Below, piece by piece: positions 50,850 through 61,620 of a stretch of 64,000 nt of DNA. The DNA lies in contig VZRG01001329.1 in the NCBI GenBank assembly GCA_013397435.1, forward strand, positions 140,134 to 204,133, in the 5' to 3' direction. The translations under genes and the position numbers were made by a program. Origin of the DNA: Erythrocercus mccallii (lineage: Eukaryota; Chordata; Aves; Passeriformes; Dicruridae). Below the pieces are notes generated by a model. That model made no database searches and was not told the DNA's origin. It saw nothing but the letters and a program-made list of their open reading frames with translations. How positions within the stretch are numbered: the first letter of the stretch is position 1; every line of letters starts with the position of its first letter.

Positions 50850-51780
50850 TTGTGTGCAGTTGCCCTTGCCCCCAAGCACTAATGAATGGACAGGATGAAG
50901 AAGCCTCAGGGTGCAGGTAGCTAAGACAGGAACAATTGCAAAAGCCCTTTTCAGCTCTAGAGACAACAACTTTACACTGACTGACTACTGGGAGGGTTTC
51001 CCTAATCAATCTGGTGGTTTTGCAATGCTGAAAAATATGCTGATAATCTTGAAAACAAGAAACAGAGTCCTCCCAGAGCTGGTGCCCATCCCTGTGTGGG
51101 GGCAGCCGGCAAGCTCTGGGCAGCTTCTCATTTTCCAAGGAAGTCTTGCTCCCTTCCTTGCTTAATTTGCCCAAGGTAAATTACCTCTTTTTGAAACAAG
51201 CTCCTAGCTTTTCTATTTAGACAGTTTAAGACTAGCAGCTTTAAGCTAACTACAAGCCATTTATAAATGTATCAGTTCTTGTTCCAACATTTTACCATGC
51301 ACCAGGATATCATCTAGGTATAACAAACAGGCTGAGAGAGGCATGCCACATAATACCCTCTTCGTTAGACTTTTGAATGTAGCTGATGTATTGCACTAGC
51401 CAAAACCCATCATTTTAAATTGCCACAGTCCTTGTCCTGCTGTGAATGTGGGTTGTTGTTTTTTTTCCCTGTCCCTCTGGATCCACTTCCACTTGCCAAT
51501 AGCTACTTTTAAGATTCAGCGTAGTAAACCAGACCAAGCTTTCACCAGCATTTAGGGTAATAAAGGGTATTTACGGTAATAAATGAGCACACACTAAATG
51601 ACTTTGTGTTGTTTTCTGTAATCTGATGCTGTCACCTTTTGTCCTTAACTGGACTCGGTCTGAGATTTGGCTGAAGGATCTGTTTTAGCTTCCTAAAATG
51701 CTTCTTCCATGGGCTTCTAAAGCTTCTTTACTGCCTCCCTGTTGAAAAGAAGGATGCTCTTTAGGTATCCAGGATCACTC
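50850..51780 (-). pseudogene. Fossil Ty3/gypsy retrotransposon pol (reverse transcriptase to RNase H start)
   Basis: On the minus strand, conserved Ty3/gypsy reverse-transcriptase blocks occur in correct order from high to low coordinate. DYRK reads at 51,612-51,623; WFTTLNLKSSYWQVEVD at 51,481-51,531 (the first aspartate of the catalytic core is Asn here); the block WQFKMMGFG, then a TAG stop at 51,396-51,398, then CNTSATF down to about 51,376; and YLDDILV at 51,300-51,320, the YxDD active site. Next comes a Lys/Leu-rich block with 'SLKLSK' (about 51,215-51,235), followed by residues consistent with the FLG..YYR connection region near 51,030-51,080. A decayed start of the RNase H-like part lies near 50,850-50,930. 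Frame changes and internal stops show it is inactive. Gag, integrase and LTRs were not identified. The order of blocks makes a chance match very unlikely. Confidence 0.85.
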
Positions 51781-53960
51781 TTGTGTGGAAGCAGTCAAGT
51801 ACAACTTAGGTGTTTGTCAGAGAGAGAATAATTTCTAAAAAAGCAGTCTCAAAAATATTTTCTTACTTCTCTTTGAATGCTTTTTAGGGTGCCAGTTTAA
51901 AAGTTAATACATTTTCTGAGTGTTCACATGTTCACACCCAAACTTTCTATAATTCATATTAATTTACCAGATCCATTTTTTGCCATCACAGTCCCCCTTT
52001 CCCCATCTCTTTCTGACTGTTGTCAAAAGCATTCAGTAAATATATGGAGATTTACTCTTGTTTCAGATCCAGAAGAACTTCAGCAGCTACAGATCCCATG
52101 GATCCAGGATCTCAAAGCAAGTCTCAAGCACTCCTTGTCTTGCATTTGCTGGAAAGATGCCACTGCCTGTAGTTTCTAATGGTATTTCCGCCCCTAAAGG
52201 TGGGGCTTGGGCACTGCAAAAGAGATCTGTAGTGGAATGACCCATTCCTTTACCTTCTATTCCTGGTGTCACAACTAAAGTCTGACTCAGTGATTCTTGT
52301 GCATTTCATATAGTTACTTATTACACACTAAATAGCCTTCTCTGTTTCTTTCTTCTTTTAAAAAAAGTAACGGTTAGGCTCCCTACAGAAACTACAAACT
52401 GGTTTGTGACTGGTGTCCAATGCCATGCTCTATTCTCACTAGGCCTGTGTTTATAACTGTTCTCCTCTAAAGACATTTTTTCCTCCAGGATCAATAATGA
52501 CCTCATCTGCATTCCTTCATTTTTGCCAATGTTGTCAATTCCTTTTGCTTTATAAACTCAGATTGGTCATCACTCCTTCCACAAAGCATGATGGTATGAG
52601 CCATATTAAAATTGCTGAACTGGATTTGACATAGAGAAACAGCACTGTAGAGATCTTGGCAAATTCCTGGCATCTTCTTCTGTTTGCAGCAGCTGTTTCC
52701 TTTTGTGGTATGCAGCTGTGAAAAAAGTTCAGGATCTGTAGTAAATTGTACAGTCAGTACAATATCTTTTTGTCTTTTGCTGATCTTTGTTTCCGGCTCT
52801 TACCTGAGTGTCTGCATTGGTGTATAGCCAATTTGCCCTTGAGGTCCTTGCTGATATTTGAGTATATCAGGGAAAAGATTTGCTCCCACCCAATTCAAAT
52901 GAAGTTTTGGGTTTTTTTCCTTTCCCTTCCTTTCAGCATGTCATGGTTGCTGATACTGGTTCATTTTCATTCTCTAGGACACTTTTCAATTCCCTGAGCA
53001 CTTTCTGCAGTTTATCAGATAGCAGCTTCCAGGTTGGTCAAAGCTTTTGTAGCCCTTTCCAATCTTATTTCAAACCACAACTGTTGCAGCTGCAACTCTT
53101 ATTTTCTTTGGGCATTTTGCCATTGGCTCTCTAATAAGGGTTCATCTTTACCAGTAAGTTTTCAGGTGCTGTTTTAACTCCTCCAGTTCTTTACATGTTT
53201 GAACTGTGTACTGCCTTTTGTTCTGCCCTGATACCGGAGAGATACCAGCTCACAGGCTTTGTTCTTGGAAACCAGAACATGGGGGTTTTCTCTCTTTAAC
53301 CCTCTTGTAGGAAGCCCGGAGTCTGAATGTTAAGAAGTGCAATTGATGATTGAGTCACTTATCTTTGATGCAATCCTGTTTATTTACAAAGTCCTGATTT
53401 CTGTTTCTGCAGGTAGAATCAAACAAGAGATAATTCCCTTGCTTGAAATTCCCAATCTCTTTCAGTCAGTACTTGCCTCAATAGCTTTCTTAAGGTTTAT
53501 CTTGAAGTCATGCTGTTGATGCTTTTGTGGCTGTTTTTGATGCTTCCTTTTGGCTTTTGATTGGAGATTCTCCCACAACCATCCAAAACAAGCATTCTGC
53601 TACCAAAGTCCTAAACATCTAGACTCCAGGGCTTATTTTCATTCCAAACTTCCCATATGTTTATGCTTTGGTTGTTCTCCCATTGTTTTGATTATTTTGC
53701 TCCGTAAATGAGCTTAATGTTTATTTGTATTTAGTACAAATGAAAAACAGTTCTTCCACTCAATGATTTCAGCAGGTTTTGGTCAATCCAGCATGTGAGG
53801 CTTTCTTACTGCTCTTTGGATAAAGGCCACAGAGGTGCATACACACACTGCAGAGAGAAGGCGGCAGCTAAGCACAGTGCTTAGTATGAATTCTTGTTTG
53901 ACCTCCTCAAGTGTCCTCTTAGCTTCTTGTTGTCCCTTCAGCTGTGTCCAAAAGGACTGA
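51781..53960 (-). other. Possible gag/protease-side remnant of the Ty3/gypsy element (weak)
   Basis: This is where the 5' half of the minus-strand Ty3/gypsy element should lie. Hints only: a minus-strand stretch rich in Leu, Gln, Glu and Arg at about 53,020-53,100 that would suit a Gag coiled coil, and another charged stretch near 53,890-53,945. No zinc knuckle, protease aspartate motif or LTR was established. Otherwise non-coding with no gene recognised. Confidence 0.2.
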
Positions 53961-56900
53961 TAATGAGATTTTGTTGGAGAACATTACATTTCTCAAATGA
54001 ATAATTTAAAGATTTTTTTTTTTTACTCTCTGAAAATGCTTTGTGGATTGTAGGAGTGAAAAAATCTTTATTTTTTGGATGTTTTTAATAAAAGGCACTA
54101 GTTTAGGAAAAGTTCAAGACTCTTTATTTCATTTTCTTTGGTACTGAATAAGTATGGAAAAGATGAATAAAGTTTATTTCATTCAATAAACAATTAACAC
54201 AAAAGAGTTTTGGAGAAAATGTTCGCTTTGAAGACTTTGCATCAGACCATTGTTCTCATGTCTTAGGTCAATTCTGAAGTCAAACTCCAAATTCACTCTC
54301 AGCAAATATGTGTGAATATTTTACTCCTAGCAGAACTGCTAAAATCTGAACTCCCAAGGATGCTTATTGAAAATGTTGCACAAGACATGAGGCATAGCAT
54401 AGTTCAGTGCTGGTGTTTCCCTATGGGATTTGGGCATTGTGTAACACACTAGTCCCTCACACAGACCACAGGAGACTGGGACTTGCTCTCTGTGATAAAG
54501 TTCAGAGATGCTGCATGGTGAGTGATCACTACAGGTTTGCATAGATGCCAGTTCCCTACTGACTAAAAGCAAGCTTTAATGTTCTCATTGTAATACTTAA
54601 TTAATTTAGTCATTCACTTGTGTTTTAATATCTGATCAAATTCACCCTCTGGACCCACAGTCCCTGAGGTTAGAAGTGACTAATCCACCAAGTTATATTG
54701 CATTGAGCTATAATAATCACAATAAAGTGAAATAAGTATTTGGCATGGAGTCTGGGAATGCAGGGATGACCAGGCATATGGGATGAGACAAGGATACTGT
54801 TTTGAGCATTTTCACAATCTCCAGGCATGCAGTAGAGGATGGAAATGACTGTGACCAGGTGCCAGCAGCCAGTGTCCTGAAAGTGCAAATTTGATAGGTG
54901 AAAATATTGGATTGTAAGTTCTTGGCTTCCCGTGTCTTTTCCATCTTCCCCAGCTTTCATGTGTGTCAGAAGGGAACCTTACCAAGGGCACTCCATGAAA
55001 TCATCCTGTTTCTCTGTGTTTCTGCGTGGACAGCCGAGGAGCTCAGACCAGGGTGCTCGGGGCTTCTGGACTCAGTGGAGAACCAAAGCAAGCACTGCAG
55101 CGTTTGTGCCAGCACAAAATGCCACACTGCACAGAATACAGCCTTTGATTCTACCAGTTTCTTGTTCGTCACAGGAAAACAGAGCGTGATTAAAAAAATT
55201 GTGTCTTAACTGACTGCTCCATATTGTCATGCCAGAAACAATTAGCTTAACTAGAAAGTTAATTTAATTGCAAATGTGGATGGGCAAACTGTGCCAGCCA
55301 CTTCATTATCATTATTCTGTGTTATTCCTAATGCTTAGTGCTGTTTAATATGTTCTTATGGTATATGGTGGTGGAATTAAAAGATTGTCTCTGTAGTGGT
55401 TAAGGTTGCTACTGAAAATAACTTCCAGTCTCAGTTTTACATGTCTTTATCTGTGGAGCTTTTAAAAGAACTTCTAATAAAATTTTCTAGCTTTTTTTGC
55501 ACTTCTATGGATGAACAAGAACAAAAGCAGAAGGACTGCCAGAGACATATGTAGCAGTAGGAATTGACCACAGATATTTTAGGGTAAAATATTCTGTATT
55601 TTTCTAGGGGAAGAGATTTTCCCTGTTCAATTTTTTGTCATAAATTTATAGATATTATAATTTATTTCTGTAATTTTTACAAGCAAAAGAAATTTACCTG
55701 GAAATAGTGGGTAAACACTCAAACCTGGGGATTAAAATGGCTTCAAATAATTTCCCTACTATCTGGTACAGCTAAACATGGAAATGGACACTTGCAATGG
55801 AGTTTTTAGAAATAAGGTACTTTGGGGAGAAGAATCACAAGGGAAAAACTAAAATTTGGTAGGGAAACATGCAAACTGTGACTTTTTTTCTTATGCAGTT
55901 ACAGTGGGTGATGTGGTAATGGCTCAGCCCCCTTTTATCCATGGACATTGTTATTACTACTGTTTAACCTCCTATTATTATATTTTACTGTGCTCTGTAA
56001 TATTTTGTTACTGGCATTTTATTGCTGGTTTTAGATTTGATTAGATTTGAAGATTGCTGTGCAGTAAACACACTGCACTGGCAGAATTTATTGCTGTTCT
56101 CTTTGAATAGCTAGTTGAATCAAAGATCCATCCTTGTCCTTCCTTGCACTGGCAAAATTTGGTTACATGTATCTTCTTTTTAAGCAGTATTTTTTAAAGA
56201 AAAAAAATAATACCTACTACATCAGGCTTCATCATGACAGTTCTAATGCACAATATTGAAGAGTGTGTGGGTTTTATATTCCTTATTAAACAAAAAATCA
56301 ACCCCAAAGCCCTATAAAAATTTGGATCAATGTGATTTAAGCCACCCACCCCTTGGCAGGCTCTCTTGCCTGAAAAACTCAGCTTGAGATGAGGAGTGCT
56401 ACCGAGGTTGAGTGATGGAAAAAAATCATAATAAAATGGTATTTGCATTAGCAACGTTGCCTTTAATCTTTTTTCTGTGTACACCAGCTACAAAATGCCT
56501 CTCAGCCCTCCTGCCTCAGACCATCAACTCATCTTTGCTCTCAAGCTAAGCCATCCTGCCTGTGTTTTTTGGGTTTTGGGGGATAGTTGTTTGCTATGGG
56601 GCACTAAGCCTTTGCTTGCTGCGGTACACAGTATTAGCTGACAGAATATCTTGGACTAAGCAGGCCACTCATCTGATCCAATATGTCATTTTTCACGTTC
56701 CCATAGAAACTTAGATTAATCTCTCATTCCTGATGCATTTCTTGTACAATATTGTCATTTTGATGCTCTTTTGCTGCTAGTTTTGAAGGCAGCTTCAAAT
56801 CCATTCAAGGAAATAGAGCCAACTTTGTGCTGCTTTTTAGCAGCAGGTACTTTGCCTGTAATGAGGAAAATCTCATTTTACAGAATTCTTGCAAGGTAAA

Positions 56901-59029
56901 GAAAACATAGCTTCATCTCCTTAATGAGAGCTTTCTTATTCAAGAGCGCTTGACTGTAAAGAGTGCTATCCACAATGGTTAGTGTGGAGAGGAAACCTTA
57001 AGTAGAACATGCTATTGTGGCCTTTGAGCAGTTCCCATCTCCTCTATTCAGAAAGCAGAGTTAACTGAGGATAGCAAGAACAAACTGTACATGCGCTTGA
57101 GAAAAAGAACTTGACTTGGCAAGTTGGCATAAGTGTAACACAATATATTACCACTTTCTGCTGGGCTTATTCTCTTACTGTCATTGACCAGATCTGTTCA
57201 ATGGCTGCCATTTTCAGTTGCAAGTAGAAGAAATCCCAAATACAACCCCCCACCCCCCTCTCTACTTTCCAAGAAAGACAGTTTATGTAATCGATACTGG
57301 GTCTGTCTAGGAAGCTGTCCTGAAATTTGAGGGGTGGGGGGGAGATGCAGAGGGAACAGTGAGGGCTGAAGGATGAAGAAGGAACAAACATTAGACCTGA
57401 CAAAGCTTGAAATATAAAACAAAAAAAGCATCTGCGAGGCATAATAAAACAAAGTGTATATACGTGTTGTTCTCACAGAGTATTTGGCTGAGCCCGGGCA
57501 ACGGGAAAGCATGCATAGCTAACGCTCCTGACTGTGTGAAACCCTTTGTATACTCCAGAGTCTCTGCAAGAGACCTTGATTACAGAGTTTGGCATGATAC
57601 CCAATACATTTTTTGGAATGGTTTCTTGTCCATCACTGACACTCGTAATGAGAAATTTATACACCATCCAAAGCGGATAAATTAATTTCAAACACTTTTG
57701 ACTTGGGTCAACAATGGCTATTGGCAGTGCCTATTATTTGCCTTTTTATTAAAAAAAAACCCAACAAAACAAAACAAAGAGGAGAAATTGCTCTTCTTCA
57801 CGGTGATAGCATGGTAAAGACCCCAAGTATAGTGGAGATAGAATCTTGGCAAGCACATATATAGGTCAGGATAGATTATTTCACTTTTCAATGTAAATGA
57901 AAGTAATTTTCTTCAGTATGAACAGTTTAATAAATTCCCAGGATGGTTTTCATTAAGAAATTTGCATATTGGCTAGTGTAAAAATTTCTGAAAGCAATCA
58001 GTTGGCAAAAATAATTTGATTCTACTTCTACTTTCCCAATGCAGTTAATAGTCAAGGAATGAAGTATAAATTAGCTTTTCCTTTGAGAACTCCTTTTAAA
58101 ACTTGGAGGCTTAAGTTAGCCTTTTAAAGATGATAATTGTGCATATTCTCATGCAGATACACACACCAGAAATGGGGAAAAGGCATTAAAATACACCTAC
58201 ACACAAAAAAAAGGTGAATTGGAAGCAAACAAGAAAATTGCTACATCTCCTTGGGAGATATTGAAATTATGGGGACATATAGATAAATTAATGGCAAGTT
58301 CCCATTATGTGCAGCCAAATTAGATCATTCACTAAATTCTTTAAGTCAATGTAAATTCCAGGGATTTGACTGATCTTAGACTTTTTCAGTGTGTTTTATT
58401 TTGTACATGCAATGTACAAGGATTTATTGAAGGCAAAGCCCTGTTTATATACTAGAGTAATCCAAATGCAAGAATCTGCTGGCTTCTAAAATACAACTAG
58501 AGAACTTATTGTAAATAAATTATTTTGGTTTTCAGAGCCAGATGCTAATGGAAAAATATAAATGCTAGTACATATCAAAAGGTGAAAAATAAAAATAGGA
58601 TGTGGATTTTAAGGAAATGTAAAATATGACAAATAATTAGCCAGGATTATGGAGTGTGAACACAGATGATACTGCATGTGCACTTTTCTTTTGTTGTGTT
58701 TCAGTTAGCTTCTCTGTGCAGGAACTGTTTATGGTTTAGATTTAGGCTTATGCCTGAAATTTTGGTTGTGTTGCAATAGGAATGGCAAAAATGGTATATG
58801 TGATTTTTCTGAGAACTGCTTTGGAGGCTTTTTTCCCCCTAAAAACGCTGATTTCCCTTTTATCTCCCTTCTTACCTACCTGCTTCCTTTGTGCAAGTAG
58901 GATTGCCGGAGGAAAGTGGTAGTTCTGAGTGCCTCGGCGGTTTGGAGTTGGAAGGCTGCTTCATGCAGCTGATACGCTGGCTGCACTGTGCATAGTGACA
59001 ACTGAAACACGAATCCTGGGATGCTGTGC
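53961..59029. other. Non-coding stretch, no gene recognised
   Basis: About 5 kb of AT-rich unique-looking sequence. T-run at 54,008-54,023, C-rich and G-rich tracts at 57,246-57,261 and 57,331-57,343, and an A-run with 'acaaaacaaaac' at 57,750-57,778. No exon, RNA gene or clear repeat family identified. Confidence 0.5.
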
Positions 59030-59160
59030 TGGTAGGTCCTGATGGCATCGCATGGACACCCATTATTAGGGAAGAACCAGAGCAGGTTTTCAGATGAGCT
59101 CAGACTAGATGATCTAATGGTCCCATCTGGCCTTAAAATCTGTGAGTCTATGAAAGACAG
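59030..59160 (+). mobile_element. CR1 LINE 3' end
   Basis: 'cagactagatgatctaatggtcccatctggccttaaaatctgtgagtctatga' (about 59,100-59,153) is the CR1 3' terminus: the 'tagatgatct..tggtccc.tctggcctta' block followed by the short 'tctatga/ctgtgag' terminal repeat. The 'tctggccttaaaatct' form suggests one of the older CR1 subfamilies. Severely 5'-truncated, as is usual for CR1. Confidence 0.88.
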
Positions 59161-61570
59161 TCCTGCAGTTATAAGCATTTTAGAACTGTCAATTCCAGAT
59201 TTACTTCAGTGTAAGAGGCAATTGCTTCCATGCTGAAATGCTCCGTTATGTATTATGTGCACGGTGGCATAAATGCTCTATAAAATAGAGATATGCAGCG
59301 TGAACAAGGCACAACAAAGCAGAGCAGTTCATTGTAATAAGAACGATCAGAAATGATGCTTGTATTTGTAGAGGGAGGGTGTTTGGAAGAGATTTGAGAA
59401 AGGAGTAGAGTGCATTTGGGAAAGAAGGAAGAATGCATTCCCCAAATATGAAAGACACTAAAGCTGCAAAGCCAAAGGAAGAGAGAAAGAAGCAGCAAGA
59501 GAAAAAAGGGGGTGAGTGAGATAGCAAGAATTAAGAAGGACCAAGAGTAGCAGACAGTGAAGTTGCAGGATACAGAGGATGAATACAACTTGTTTATTCC
59601 ATCCCTTTATCATTATAGGACTGTGCCTGTATGGCTGTCAGTAGCTCAGCTGCTCTGCTTTCTTCAACTTCCCAGCTAAAATATAGGAAGGGAGAGAGCT
59701 GCGAATGGGGGGGAAAGGTGGGAGGTGAGAGAATGGGTTTTTTTTTTGGTTCTTCTCCTTATTAATGGAGCTGGGTGTGCGTACCTGGGTGTTGGAGGGC
59801 ATGCTTGAAGTTCAGGTCCTGGGGCTGAGAGGGGTCCTGGCAAGTATCTCCAGGTCATCAGAAAGAGTTGAGTGGCTGATACTGAAAAGAGGGGCTGCAG
59901 GGTCTTTTCCCTGGCACACAGGTGTATTGTAATCATACAATAGTGTAATTGTATTAGTCACTCTTACTCTGTTCTTAATTTTTGTTTTTATATTTGAGAT
60001 GAATATTCAACTTTTTGCTGCCCCTGAGTATCCTAGTATGCTGCCTTTTATTTTTTCTTAAATGTACTTTTTTTTTTTTTAAATGTTAAACATGCTGAGA
60101 GGGTAGAGCCTCCTTGCTGGTGCAGATGTCTGCAGCTGAACTGTTTCCTCAAAGAACTTTCCTAAACAGCTCAGCAGCCTCTGTGCTCCTGCAAACACAG
60201 CAAAGCCTGTGCTGGAAATACGCTCGTAAAGCAGGGTGCACACAATTCTAATGATAGAAAAATACAATTTGTTGAGATAGGAATTACTTTTTATAATCTC
60301 AACAATTTTGATGAATTTTGCTGTAAGATTCAGTTTTCTGGGAGAATGAGGTTATTTTTTCTCTGGTTGTCAAGCGCTTTCACCTGAGATGCTGTAGACG
60401 TTTAGACAGTATTCCTCTAAACTCACAAAATCCTAAGCCTTATTCCTTGAGCTAATCAAAGGAGTGTGATAATCACTTGACTGTTATCTATGATACAGTA
60501 TCTTGGGTTTTTTTTTGCTACAAAAACAGTGAAATGACTAGATTTTGCATAGTCAAATATTTGTGCTTTTTATTTTGTTTTGCTTATTTTGCAAACCAGT
60601 TGTTTCCTCACCAGTGCCTAATTCCCATATCTCTGTTTGGCTCAAGTAATAAGGAAAGGTGCTATAAGGTGTGGCATGGCAAGGATGGGATTACGATTTT
60701 ATTACAGTTTTCCCCACAATCACAGAAGGCAGGTTTTGATTATCTTGTAATTGGTGTCTCTCTGGGGTGATGCATTTCTTAAATCCTTGTATGTGACGGC
60801 ACTATCTAGTTACGCTGAACAGATTACCTGCTGATTGCTGCTTCTGGGATGTACTGATAATGCTGAATGCCACAATCTTTCTTAACTGTGGAAGAATTAA
60901 TTTCCACTGTCTTCATTTCCTTTCCAGTGACAGTTAACACTGTATCTAGATTTCATTGTTTCAAAGCATAGATACTAAGAAATCTCTTTAGAGCAGACAG
61001 GATTTGCTGGCACTTTTTACCTGTTGCTTTGAAGGGACAGGGAATTATTTTCTTTCTAGCTGAATACCTTGACTTGCTGTTCACTCTTAATAAAGTAGTC
61101 AGGTTATACCATCAGAGGTACTTTCCCTTGTGTGTTTGGAGGTGGATATTACCTCTAAGGTCAAAACTGTGTACAAATTTCTTTGGTGTTTTCAGAAGAT
61201 GTTCATCCAGGGATTTTATCTTGGGCTTTTTTACAACCTAGCTGACAGAACACTTTTTGTTTCCTTTGAGATCATAAACTCTCTCAGTGTTACTTCTCAC
61301 CCTTTTATTTAAAATATAAGATAGCCAAATGCGATGGGGAGTAAGTATAGGGCCAGGCACATTCAGACCTGGTGTAAGCGGTAGAGTGTAACTATTTACT
61401 GGAGAGCAGTGGCAGAACTGAAACAGGCCCCAAAAAAATCCCTCTTACAAGTTGGCTCCCTGGCATGCCTCCTCCCCTGGCCAAAATACCGCAACTCATG
61501 CGGCCGCTTGGTTGTGAACTGGGGTGCTCCTCACGGACCGTGCAGGGCTTCGGTAGTAAACAGTGAGTGG
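59161..61570. other. Non-coding stretch, no gene recognised
   Basis: No gene or repeat family supported. T-runs at 59,737-59,746 and 60,068-60,080. The open frames on the minus strand at 59,246-59,588 mirror an A/G-rich plus strand and are not taken as coding. Confidence 0.5.
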
Positions 61571-61620
61571 TGGGGATGAATGGGGCTGGGGGATGGGGTG
61601 GAAGGGGAAGGGAAGGGGGG
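61571..61620 (+). other. G-quadruplex-prone G-rich tract
   Basis: Seven runs of three to six G within 50 bases (61,572-61,575; 61,582-61,585; 61,588-61,592; 61,595-61,598; 61,604-61,607; 61,610-61,612; 61,615-61,620), separated mostly by loops of two to six bases. It sits in a locally CpG-richer patch (about 61,480-61,900) that includes a GCGGCCGC site at about 61,500-61,507. Confidence 0.75.

Noticed and set aside
52460..52500. Minus-strand 'IIDPGG' considered as a retroviral-type protease motif
   Set aside because: Expected aspartate-Ser/Thr-Gly is not present and the distance to the RT is longer than usual; probably chance.
53885..53965. Charged minus-strand stretch that loosely resembles the RNase H start of Ty3/gypsy
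   Set aside because: Position is wrong for the element whose RT lies at 51.3-51.6 kb, and the residue spacing does not fit well.
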